From the NCBI RefSeq assembly GCF_016859285.1, contig NC_053420.1:22469045-22533044 (forward strand): 64,000 nucleotides of DNA, given 5' to 3'. Made by a program: the position numbers and the translations under genes. Below the pieces are notes generated by a model. The model saw only the letters and a program-made list of their open reading frames with translations, made no database searches and was not told where the DNA came from. This document shows positions 10,059-22,800 of the stretch, piece after piece. Positions within the stretch are counted from its first letter, which is position 1. Each line of letters begins with the position of its first letter. Source of the stretch: Xiphias gladius (lineage: Eukaryota > Chordata > Actinopteri > Istiophoriformes > Xiphiidae).

Positions 10059-10981
10059 CTAAGCCTCGCTGTCATGCTGACTCAGACGCTTCTTAGACTT
10101 CAGTTCTTTGAGCCAAGCAGGAGAAGAGTTGGCACTGAATGACACACAGAATCACAGTGCAGAGGAGTGTCATAATTAAAAGGCGTACCAAATTTTTGAA
10201 TAATTTTCTCATCATTTCTAGGATTTGAGTACATTTTGGAAGTGTGCTGTCATGCTCTGTTCTTACCCTGTGTCCGTGCCGCCTAAGGGTGGCAGCACCC
10301 GTGCAGCCCCCGCAAGATGAGCGGCAGAGCGAGGAGAGCGGGAGAGCGGTGATGGGGCTATTTCCTCATGTTGACTTCCCTTCTCTTCTCTTCCCTTGTC
10401 ATCTTCTGTTTCTTCCCCGCCTCCACCTGTTCTCCTTTTTAGTTGAGCCTTGGGGAGCAAGTCAAGTACACGTTACTCAATGCAAATGCTACCATTTTAC
10501 ATCATGTTATATTTAATAAAAACTAGGAAACATGTTATATTCAAGCTTACAATCAGGGCCGCAGGGCTCAGACCAGGGAACATGGGGACTCTTTGAGAGG
10601 TGGGAGGAGGAGAACAAATTATCTTCGGTTTTGGCTGGTCCTCCTCAGAATCTGACTCCCTTTGCTTGGAAGATGCCTCCTTTTCATCTAAAGACATAAT
10701 TAAGAGTCAATACAGGCAGTAAATCAACATTTCCTTTTCTTGGTGTATATTGATTTTTTACTCTGAATTACTATGAACAATCGCTGAGTTCCAGCCCTCC
10801 ATGTAGATTAGATAACATTATGGATGCTGTAATAACCTGTGGAGTCACGAGCCCTCCAATCCGGGCTCTCCCTCTGAGTCAACCCTGCATGGAGGGAGCG
10901 TGACGGACGCGTTCGAATTCGCCTCTTACCCACATCTGCCTTGGATCTCTGCATGCTGGTATCGAGGAGAGGAGTGGAGCT
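10059..10981 (-). CDS. KIAA1671: KIAA1671 C-terminal tankyrase-binding-type domain (four exons)
   Basis: Exons 10981-10837, 10687-10551, 10448-10267 and 10134-10059 encode roughly the last 180 residues. Conserved blocks shared with human KIAA1671 and TNKS1BP1 are LLDTSMQRSKADVGKRRIR, MFPGLSPAAL, AQLKRR, ARVLPP and WLKELKSKKR before the stop. The junctions give continuous frames (…DST|DEKE…, …AALI|AQL…, …DTG|ANSSPAW…). The first of these exons is preceded almost directly by a long GT tract on the coding strand. Confidence 0.9.
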
Positions 10982-10998
10982 CTGTGCACACACACACA

Positions 10999-11080
<82 letters not shown>

Positions 11081-14000
11081 ATCTAGCAAGCAATGGATAG
11101 AATGCCCTTCATTCGCCACTGTGTATTAATGCTCCACCACACTATAACAATGCAGATGCAAGAGCGCGTATTTTTCCAGATGCAAATTAAAAAACAGAAC
11201 TACATTTTAATATTTGTGGCAGAACACCCAGAAATCAGCTGTCACTATTCACGAAGCAGGGATTTTAAGAAACAGAGAGTTACCAACCTCAGGGAATGGA
11301 GGGAACTCTGGCTCTCTCTGAAAATCACAGGTATCAACATCTTGAGAGGTGACTTCAGAAACCTGGTCGGGGAGGGGCTTTGGACTGAAGAGAGAGAAAG
11401 TTATTTAGAATCACAGACTGAGAAGAGAAGGCAATGTTTTCATTTTTTTTTTCAACAACACTTACTCTTCGGGGCTTGTGTCTTGTTCTCTATTAACCAC
11501 TAGGGGGCACAGGGAGGTCAGCTCTTGAAAATACTTGCTAGCATATTTCAATGAGCAACTGCAGTTGGTCATGCTTTCACAGGATACATGTTTCATAAAC
11601 AGAAACTGCATGTGTCATTGGGTTGAATACTTAAATTCCTTCATTGCAAAGTCTGAATCAAAAATGGTTAAAGGTCAAACAAAAAGCTGAAAAAAAAAAA
11701 AAATCATTTTGGTTTAAAAATCACATTTGATTAATTTTTACACCCTCCTCTGATCTTACTAAGAAACCAAAGGTACACATAGCCCTCCAACTTGCACCTT
11801 GAGGCTATTTACTTTAAGACTTCAATGTCAGATAGCTATAGGCCTTTTGTTTTTCAGGTGTGCTCAGTTAGAATCAAATCACCTTAACGTGGAGCCACAC
11901 CTTCAGCACTAGATACAGAGTATGACACTTAAACCTGTCCAGTCCTGTTTGTTTCCATCGGGGTATATGAAGGCAACGAAGCCGCTTAGAGATACAAAAC
12001 GGATGTCAGTCTGTAGTCCACGGTAAGTGGGCTTCGTATTGTGTTATAGTGCAACCTCTCTCCTACCTGTCAGTTTCAGATGTCTGTTCACAGCTCCCAT
12101 TCTGCTGGTCTGGCTCACTCTCTATCAAAGCATCAGTGTCATTGTCTTCTCCGTTTATACAATAACTGTTAACCTGTTCCTGAGAGATAGAAAGACTATT
12201 CAATTTAACTGAACATGAACAGGAAAACATACAACAGAACCGGGGAAAACATGAAGGAAGCATTTGATATTGTGGGATATATTTGCTAAACTTTGATTTC
12301 AACTCTCTTTGGATCTACTGTGTTATCATAAAAGATCATATGATGTTATATACTCCCCTTTGTTCTGTATTTCTGCATTTTAGAACTTCACATTGTGGAG
12401 CTGAGGGGAGAAAATGGACGGTGTGCTGAGCCAAGATCACTAACTACAGAGGGAGAGAGGACTAAGGACCAGCCAAGCATACATCTTTTAATGAGCTGGT
12501 CACAGAGGCTGGGCTGTCCTCAATAAACACCGTGAGCATGTGTGTGCGCTGGCACACACACCTATATGCGTATACGCCGACACACCGAACACACTCATGC
12601 TGTCACGCCCACATGCTGGAATGCATGGTTGCACACACACACACAGATACACACCCACACACAGACACACAAACAAATTTCAAACAAAAGCAACTACTGT
12701 GCACCTTCTCACAACATATTATCAAGCTCTCTTCACATTTTATCAAGGGGCACATTGCAGTGTTGTGTTGTCTAATATTGTCACTTGGAAACAAAACAAC
12801 ACTTGAGTAAACACCCCTGTCCTCCATATGATTTCATACCCACTTCATCTCCTTCCTGAGTCCATTTATTACTCAGGACTCACAGAGCAGCTTCGTTTGC
12901 ACAATGCCTGTTATCTGGCAGCATCACAGAATGAATGAATAGGCTTCTAGTGATTTTCCTATAACCACAGACTGTGTTCAGTTAAAGAGGAAAACAAAGT
13001 CTGGTCTAACAGAGACACTGTCTACAGCAGAACAATTCCACCACCGTGCATGTCCTACCTTTATCATGGAAATAGCCATTGCCGTTCACAAAGTTTTTAA
13101 TGTTGTTTAATTAGATACATTTTCAGTACACCATGTGACTCTATCACCTCCCTCACCTCACCTCTGTTGAATTCAAAGAGAAACTACATTAAAGTTCCAC
13201 ATAGTTCCTGTTTGGCAGTAGTACAAGTAATCAGTTTGCAACAATGAATGAGACATTAGGCAAGTGTATCTCAGTCTCAAGTATATGGATTCAAATGAAA
13301 CAGCCAGTCCACTTTTCTCAAGTCTGTGTCTGAGAAAAGCAAAAGATTACTCTGCCCAAGAGAATTTAAATTTAAGCTCATTATTTCTCTCCCCTTTTAG
13401 TTCTGCTTTGGCCTCTACTAACTCCTGAGGGAAATATTTGGCTCTTTAGTGGATAAATGCTCCACTATGTTCACTAGCTAGTCGCTAACTTTGTCTGTCT
13501 GTCATTTGGTGTTGGGCAGGTAGCATACAGAGGGCTTGTCAGAGCTTTTTCATAAAAAACATCTGCACTGCTGTGGATGGAAACAAAGTTGACAAAGGTG
13601 AGACCAAACCAGAAATGTGAAGTTGCAGGCTGTACAACCAAAACAATGAGCTGAAAGATGCTAAAATGCTTCGTAAAGCTGAAAGGGAAATGTGATAAGC
13701 CCTGCTGGTTCGTCACTATGACTGGCACCATTCACATGACATATTTTCATTTGAGCCATTGTTAATATAAATATCTGTAAATAATATATAATAAAATAAT
13801 AAAAATATCTGTTAGTGCAACTTTAATCTACATATGCACAGAAATTCAGAGATAATGCATATACATATGGAATACGCTATACTAATACACTATGGAAACT
13901 CTATTGAGGCATACTGTTAGATCCCATATTTTCCTACTAATAACTGAACATTTTGGACAAAAACATCCACACAAGTGCAGAAACAAAGAACAGATAAGTT

Positions 14001-17000
14001 AAAAATCTTCACCACAAAAAAAAAAAAAACTACACCTGTAAGCTGCAATAAACCTGTGTAGGGCCAGTACAGTATGTGCTCGGAAGGGCGGAGGATGAAC
14101 AAGTCAAGACAGAGTCGGCTTCATTATAGTTTACCTGCATCACATTTTTGTCCTGGTCAATGGAATGTGAAAGAGAGCCTTTTTACGATGTAGTGGAGAG
14201 GAGAACATCCAAAAGATGCCACAAGCACGACTAACCGAGACTCTAAATCCAGGATAATAGATGAAGACTGTCAACAAAACATCACCTCTAATAAAGAAAA
14301 GTGATGGATCATCTAATTAAGAGTGGAAATAGCCTGCAGGTTATTTTCTCTTTGTATGTCTTTGTGTCCCCTTTGCATGCACACCCACATATAAACAAAG
14401 AGACAAACGCACACATTCACACTCACAGTTGACACTTGAAAAATTATTTTTTAAAAAGATTCAGAGACAGATATGCCTTAAATATTAATAAGTAAACTGC
14501 CTCATGTGTTGCAGCTGGTAATGAAATATACATTTGGTTTTTTTTCCAGAGCAGATCACTGATATACAGCATTAAAATAAGATATAAAGCGTATTATCGG
14601 CTTTCATGCTGTTAGGCAGCATTTTCCCTGTAGACCTATTGGACAAAGTGCTATTTCATCAGGAAATCTATTATAATTCTTGTGCTTAATCTTGACTTAA
14701 CTATTTACAGACTTTAAAAAAATGCCAAACAATATTATGATATCCAGATAAACATGTATACTAGGGTGAATTTTTCATTCATACTTCTAAAAATTTGTGC
14801 CCAATTAATCTTATTATTTAAAAGTAATATATGACAATGTAAAATTATAATAAACTGTGTCTTGTGCAAATATTCTCACATTTTTTTAGTAAAATGTAAG
14901 ATCATAATCTACTGTATTGGGTAATTACTGTAATGGGCAGCACTGCCAGGATATATATTTGGATAAAAACATCAATTTCTGCCGTGAAAAAGAGCTAAAA
15001 GGTCAACAGCCATGACTAAGTGAAATGAAATGTGAGCGACGTGAACTAAAGGCAGATGCAGATACAAAGGGTTCAGACATAAACAGCCATACTTGGATAA
15101 ACCTTCTCTAAGTGTGTCACACTTTGTTACAGTCCTTTGCTTTATCTCCGACACACACCACAGACAAGGAGGGAAAGGGCGTGCATGTACACTGATAAAA
15201 CACTACATTTGGACAACTGTATCAGATAACTGTGTCCTTCCTGAAACAGACTGCCACTGCCTACTTCACTCCCTCTTTACATTTTTATGGGCATCTGTTG
15301 ACTCATGGACGTGGAAATATTTGACTTGGGAATGAGTTACATGGTATTGATGGAGCTTTGGAGCAAAATGTAACCAGCACTTAAACTTGGGCTTTAAAAA
15401 CTGCCACGTTCATTTATCACTGTACCTAATGTCAATAAAAATGAGCAGGCCAAGCCTTTAAAGTAAAATGGGATTTTCATTAAACGATAGACTGGAATTA
15501 GACTTGACCTGGAAATGATAAGTGCAGAACATTAAAGCGCATGCATTGCCATCTACTGAGTTAATGTAGCAGCTCTTACAGAGCAGGTTTCAGTGGTTCC
15601 CCTTTGCAGAGTTTGCCGACTTCTGATGGAGAAGCGGCGCAGGGATCTCCTGCTGCGTCTGGCGAAGCTACGAAGAGGTGACATGGCTCTCTGAAACCTT
15701 CCTCCTCCATCTCCACCGTATTCGTCTGCTTCTTTGTCCTCCTCTTCCTCCTCCTGCTTCTCTTCTGCGGTGCCCCACACCAGCTCCAGAGCCTCTTGCA
15801 AGGAGCGTCGTACGCTGCCCACCCAACCCGCCACCTGCAGCTGGGCGGCCGACAGTTTCCCACCCAAGTACTGCATGGTTGAAAAGCTCACACAGCTGGT
15901 CGTCCTGGCACTAGGGTCACCATGGGAACTGGGTCACTGGAGAAACTCAAGTTCAACTTTGTTAGAGCTTAAGGGATTTTGTGGGTGAGTCAAAAAGCTG
16001 GATGTGTGATCTGGCTTTCAGTGGTCATTTTCAGCAAGCAGAAGGTAAAGAAAACTCAATCTGTCTTTTGCAGAAAGACGGCTTCTGACATCATACAAAG
16101 CAAGATATAGTCCTTCTTTCATTTGTGCGGGCTCCATCCTCTCTCTCCATATTTTTATGGTTCAGGTCACACAAAACTTCCTGGAACAGTCTATTATTTG
16201 CTGTCAGTAAAGAAGTAAATAGTCTAACCAGCCATGTGTTTGCACTGTGACGACACTACTCCACAGCAGCATTCACAATGATGGATGTGACATCCTAAAC
16301 AGCAGCGTTCCAAAGAAAGTCTTTCCCATCATTATATCACATTATCGTCCATTTAAAAGACACCGACAGAAGTCTCAATCAAAAACTTCCTTTACGCTTC
16401 AACTTTGGAAGTAAAAAAAATATGAAAGCAACTTTAAGTCTTATATAAGTAAGTGTTACCTCTCTTATCTTTTGGATTTGACTGAGTCAAGCCTGTTTGC
16501 TTGTGTACCTGCGTCCTGGTTCACATGGCGACTTCATTTTCCATTCAGTAAGAAAAAAAAAAGGAAAAGCAGCGTGGGAAATATCTGCCTCTCCAAACAT
16601 CCAAAGCCAGGTACAGAGAGGTAGATCACCCCCTTTATCTCCTCTAGACCTGAGTGATTTCAGAGAACATCACAACAAAGAGGAGGTCTTTGCTCGGATG
16701 TGGAAAATCCCGAGGGAAGGAAGGTGCGGCAGGTTGGGCCAAGGTGTTTTCTGTACCTCCCTCCACTGCTCTCTTCCTGTAGCTAAATGCAGGTGATGAA
16801 TGAACCAGGTCTTTGTGAGCGGAGAGGGAAGAGAAGACAGCAGGTAGACGTTTGAAAAGCTTAGAGAAAGTTTGAGCAACAGGGAGCGCTAGATAGATGC
16901 CTAAAAGAATGGACAGTGGACTTGTGCACTTTCTTGTCTGCAGTTTAGCCCATCCTCTTTGTTTGTACGTGTGCCAGAAATAGTGTGTGCGCGCGCGTGT

Positions 17001-19827
17001 GTGTGTGTGTGTGTGTGTGTGCATGTGTGCAGTGGGGTGACAGGCTCTCTCTCAAAACTGGGTGGAGGGATTGAGTAGAGAGACAGAGAAAAAGAGCAGA
17101 TAGGGGCACCATGTATGGTCATTCTGACCCGTTTCCCTGTTGGACAGGTCCAAATGAGGACACGATGCCCACATAACACCTAGGCCCTACTCACTATAAG
17201 ATCCATCCGTCCGTCTGTCTGTCTTTTAGTCAGTAGCCTGAATGAGGGCGCACGGGCGGCTGCACAGCTTGTGTTTGCCCAGTAAACATTTTCATTATTC
17301 TGCTCTGTCATATTGCACTGCTTTTCTCTGCCACACAATAGGGTCTGTACATTAGAGGGTTTTCTTGCAGCATAAAAAGCATACATTTAATTTATCAAAC
17401 CATACTGTTTAGTGTGATGGTGGCCATATCATAGCAGTGTAAGGTGCTCTACATAAAATGCACTTCAGGAAGGAAGCATAAGGAAGTGCAATTTTTAAGA
17501 GCGCGAGCACCACCCAGTGGTTAAAACAAGGATGTACTCACGGTCATGACCGACAAAGCCTCAACCCTAAGTGGCCTTATGGCAGGGAAGTGGTTATGTA
17601 CAATGCCCCCTTACAGTCGCTCACTGGTTATGTGGGTTAGGGTTTGTTTGCTGAAGTATGCACATTGCAAACAGAAACACAATATCACAATGATGCACAC
17701 ATACAAACACACAGTTTAGGGCTCCAGAATTCAGTGTTTTCATTCACGCCACAAAAATGTTGCATGTTTAAACAGGTGCTTAACCAATCCGTCTTGACTG
17801 GCACAGCCTGTCAGCTGTTCATTCGCTATGATTTGCAACCGCAACTCTTCACTCCGTTCACCTGGAATTATTTGCGTTTTCTGCCTTGTCTCTTTTCATA
17901 CTGAAGTGTGATCCTATTTCCCTGTGCTTTTCAAATGAACATTTTTAATGTTCATTTTTTCAGCAAGCAGAAGGCACTTTAAATTGTATTAAGGGAATTT
18001 GTAGGTTTGTGTTTAGGCTGCAATCTCCACTCTAGCTTCTTACTCTACTACCTATAACATTGAGGCTAACATTGCTAACATGGCTAAAATTTCTAAGTAA
18101 CATTAGCTTACTATTACACTCCCAACTGATTAGGACTACTTCCTTCATGCTGTGCAGCGATGACGTTTATTAGTGGATCCACCCAAAGTTAGTTCAGACA
18201 TGGTTTGTTGACTGCAGCTGCGATACAACTTCAATGGGTCTTTGAACGTGAAATGACTGAATCAGAAAATAAACTTTGTGCCTTATGCTATTCAAATATT
18301 TTATCATATGAAATAATATGTGCAAATTAACACTGTCACCGTTTTTATTAATTTTACAGCACAAATGCAATCAGCTCTAATAAAAATTAAATTCTTGTCT
18401 AGTTTGTAGGATAAAAGATCCACTGGAGTGGTAGAAGTCTTCAGTCACCAACAGTCCAGCGTCAAGCTAAACTATTGACCTCACAACTTTATAGATTTAA
18501 AATGAACTAAAAATTATTGACAGAACATTCACATCAGACACACACACACACACACATAATCTGTCTGTTCTTGATTTTCTCTAGAACTGCTCATCTGATC
18601 GGCTTCACATATGCAGTGCTGAGGAAGTTTTTTTGGATGAATGGTTCTCGAGAAAATCGAAAATACAGAGAAAATAATTATCCTACTGACGTGAGAGTGG
18701 GGATCAGTCTTCTCATTTCACTCTTGGCAAGAACGGCCTATGAGCTAAACGTGGTGTATTCAATGAACCACTGAATAGTTTAGTAGATGGCTGACTAATC
18801 CCTATTGACATTGTTAACTACAGTAATAATGAGGGCTGTCTTACTGCAAAACAACAACAAAAAACAAATCTAAAAAATGTGTGGTGGAGGTCTCCCTAAG
18901 ATGCAAATTGCTGGGCTGGCTCCATAATCCATTACAAAACACTAGCACTTATGAGGTAACATTACTGTATGTAAAGACTCCCCCACAGCTGCTGGAGATA
19001 ACCCATCCAAGGTGCCCATGTGAAATAATCCATCCTTCCTTTACATGCTCCTACCTGATCTTTTTCTTTTCCACTGCTTTCTTTGCTTTAAAAATATTTT
19101 TTTCTCTACACACAAATAAGAACAAAGTGAAAGTAGTAGACACTTTGTGTTATATTTCTGATTACCATAACCACCCTCTGACATCAGAAAACCACATAAC
19201 ACAGATTTCATCCATTATTACGTACTGTTGCAGATGCCTGGAAGATTCAGACATTACATTAAGAACTGAGAGTGAAGGGACTTAAAATATTGGAATGAAT
19301 CCTGCCCTTGCACAATACTGTACATGTATATAAAAGAAGATCCCTAACGTCTTCAGAGGAATTAATTTGAGAGCACTGACTGAGAACCATTCATATTCAC
19401 GAAAGTGATTTTTTAAATTGTCACACCACTTAAGTCACTTATCTTACTCTGAAATTTACATCCTCCAAAGAGGTTATGTAATCACCCGTGTCTGTTTGTT
19501 TTTTTTGTCAGCAGGATTACACAAAAAGTACTGAACCGATCTGCAACGAACTTGATGTAGGGATGGGGCATGGGCCAGCGAAAAATCCAGTAATTTTGGG
19601 GACAGATCCAGGTCATTTAATATGAATTTGAACTTTTTCCTCTGAAGTCTGGTGTGTGTTGTTTGACATCAGCCTTGGCGGAGGTCAGCAGTCTACCGAG
19701 CCCATTTTCTAGTTTTTGTATCGTAGGAAATAAGCTATTGCTGTCAGCACGGGCACTTAGATTTGGATTTCAGGCCACGCTTGTTTCATTACTCAATGTC
19801 AAAGCTACACACACACACACGCACGCA

Positions 19828-19891
<64 letters not shown>

Positions 19892-22800
19892 TGTTCTTAT
19901 ATCACAACTTAATCAGGCCGAAGCAAGTATGACAAGATATTTTTTTCTCTTGCTAAAAGAATGGCAATGTGTTGGTGCAGGTGAGGTGTGTGGCTGCCTG
20001 GCTGATATGATTCAGTGGTGAAAAAAACACGTTTACATGTACACTCCTGTCTCTGTTCTGTTATCCTCACCGTTTCTCATTAATCTGGCCTTTCAAAGGC
20101 TGGTGTTCACAAATCAGTCAAGTCGCATTCCAAGCGAATGGGACAGAATTTTGTATTTACCTCCATGAGCTGCTCCTCCTCTGGTCTTTCCTTGGCTGGT
20201 GTAGGCTCTGGTCTGTCTGGTTTTGCCACCTGCTCTGGTGCTTTGTTTTCCTGAGGGAATACATTCAGGGGCACCAGCAGCTCCACATCCTCTTTATCCA
20301 CAGAACTTGTAGCCCAGCTCTGGACAACTGGACTAGTTTCTGCTTTCTCCTGTGAGCCCCACCTCTTTGGTTTGACTGAAAAATCATCAAAATCAATCTC
20401 GATCAGAGGCTTTCTGACAGAGAAGTCATCATAAACAACTTCGATTGGAGTCTCTGTGGGCCCATGGATTTTTGCTAAGGGGGATTGCAGTGTTTCTGAC
20501 TTCTGAGGCTCATCGTCAGAGTCAAAGCTGATTAAATTTGACTCTGCCTCTGCCACTGCACTCTCTCCTTCCCTGTTGGTCAACCCAAGTTCGTCTTTTT
20601 CTCTTTCTTCATCCATCCTTAGCTTTTCTTCCAGTTCCTTTGCTTGCTTTCTTACCAATGCCTCTTGCATCTTTCTCTCAAGCCCCTCCACTCTTTCTTT
20701 CTCCATCTGTCTCTTCCTTTCCTCTTCCCTTTCCTCCTCCTCTCTCTGTTTTTCTATTTGCCTCATTCTCTCCATCTCTTCCTCTTTTTCTTGCTGCATT
20801 TTCCTCTCAAGCTCCCTTTTTGTTCTCTCCTCCTCCTCCTGTCTCTGTCTTTCCTTCATCCTCTCTTCCTCTTCCATCCTCCTTTGCCTCTCCCGCTCTC
20901 TTTCCTCAGCCTCCTCTCTTAATCTTTCTTTCTCCCTCTCTTCTTGTTTGAGTCTCTCCTCTTTCTGCCTCGCTCTCTCTCTGTCCTCCTCTTTCTTTCT
21001 CTGCCACATCAACTCCAGCTCCTTTTCTCTCTCCCTCTCTTCTTCTTGGCTAATCAAACTTTCTGTCTTTTTCACCCACTCTTTTTCCCACTCCTCCTCT
21101 CTATGTTTCTCTTTTTTCATTCCCTCGTCTCTCAGTTTCCCCTCCAATCTGTGTTCCTCGTGTTCATGAATCAATCTCTCCTCCTCTTCTCTCAGCCTCT
21201 TTCTTTCTTTTTCCTCCCTCAGTCTCTCCTCTTTCCTGTTCTCCTCATTCAGTCTGTCTTTTTCTCTTTCCTTCTGATCTTGCTTTAGTCTCTCTTCTTT
21301 CTGCTTCGCCCTCTCTCTTTCCTCCTCTCTCTGTCTTTGCCACATCACCTCCATCTGTCTTTCCCTTTCAATCTCTTCTTCTCTCAGCCTCTTTCTTTCT
21401 CTTTCCTCCCTCAGTGTCTCCTCTTTCATCTTCTCCTCATTCAGTCTGTCTTTTTCTTTCTCCTTCCGATCTTGCTTTAGTCTCTCTTCTTTCTGCTTCG
21501 CCCTCTCTCTTTCCTCCTCTCTCTGTCTTTGCCAGATCACCTCCATCTGTCTTTCCCTTTCAATCTCTTTTTCTCTAAGCCTCTTTCTTTCTTTTTCCTC
21601 CCTCAGTCTCTCCTCTTTCCTGTTCTCCTCATTCAGTCTTTCTTTTTCTCTCTCCTTCCGATCTTGCTTTAGTCTCTCTTCTTTCTGCTTCGCCCTCTCT
21701 CTTTCCTCCTCTCTCTGTCTTTGCCACATCACCTCCATCTGTCTTTCCCTTTCAATTTCTTCTTCTCTCAGCCTTTTCCTTTCCCTTTCGTCTTCTTTAA
21801 ACCTTTCTCTCTCCCATTCCTCTTTTTTGTTCCTCTCCATTTCCTCCTCCTTCAACCTCTCTCTTTCCCTTTCTTCCTCTCTCTGTTTCTCCTCTTCCCT
21901 AAGCCTAATCTCTTCCCTCTCCCTAAAATTTTCTTTCTCCCTTTCTTTCTCTTCTCCTTTACGCTCCTCTTCTAACTTATGTCCTGCCGGTTTGTTCTCC
22001 TCTGCTCTCCGTCTCTGTTCAAATTCCAGATGTGTTAGTTGTTTCTCTTCTTGCTTTTGGATCTCATCCTCCTTCTTCTGAAGAATTCCTACTCGTCTGT
22101 GGACAGACAAAGAAACAGGGGTATCCTCCAAAGCTTTATCCTCAGGAGCCTCTCCTTCTTCTTCTTCTTCTGAACTGGATTCAGAAGCTGAGCCCAGGAT
22201 CTCTGGAGGCCCACCATCATCCCTCTCCACGATACCAAAGCGCACAGAGCGACGTTTAAAACTGTCTCTCTTTGGAGCGCGCTGGGCACTTTCACTTGAA
22301 GCTGAGTCTCCCTCATCGTTGGCAGTTTGGGTTGTACATGGTCTGCGATTGCGTAGTCGAACCTCACCCTCTGTTGATTTGTTCGGCTCGTCCTCTACCG
22401 TTGTCTCTGTTGAGCTCTTCGAAGACTTCTTTTCTGTAGGAACGTCTTTGGATGGTTCCACTGGGGACTCCGAGGGGATTTCAGCTGCGGAGACCTTTGA
22501 ACGGGGATCCATAGCCTGTGTAGACGACTTTCCGGTTCCAGGTGGTTCAAAATGTGGTGTTTTTGGCATTTTTTCAGCTATTGGAGCAGTCGCAGGCTCA
22601 AAGCTGTAATAGATAACACAGTCAGCAGGCTGTTGAACTACTCCTTTAAAGGGTTGGTCTGCCCTCAACCAATCTAGAACAATCTAGATATATCTAGCCA
22701 TTCAGATTGTTTTAATTTTATTTGCCAGGTCTTGTGAAATTGTCTGAGTCTAACTCATCATCAGAGATGAATTTCTTTTGCGGTGCTCAGAGCATTAAAA

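Larger units (their letters stand above)
15871..20160. other. KIAA1671: KIAA1671 intron
   Basis: No further exon is recognised, though a small one could be missed. It contains a GT/GC microsatellite (16983-17020), a MITE-like repeat (19463-19715) and a CA/CGCA microsatellite (19807-19887). Confidence 0.55.

Noticed and set aside
10808-11119. Cys-Val repeat protein on the minus strand
   Set aside because: The Cys-Val part is read-through of the GT microsatellite. Only the part from 10981 downward is a real exon.
20538-22609. Several plus-strand open frames rich in Ser, Leu, Phe and Pro
   Set aside because: They are antisense to the large KIAA1671 exon; the complement of Glu/Arg/Lys codons rarely gives stops, so long frames arise by composition alone.
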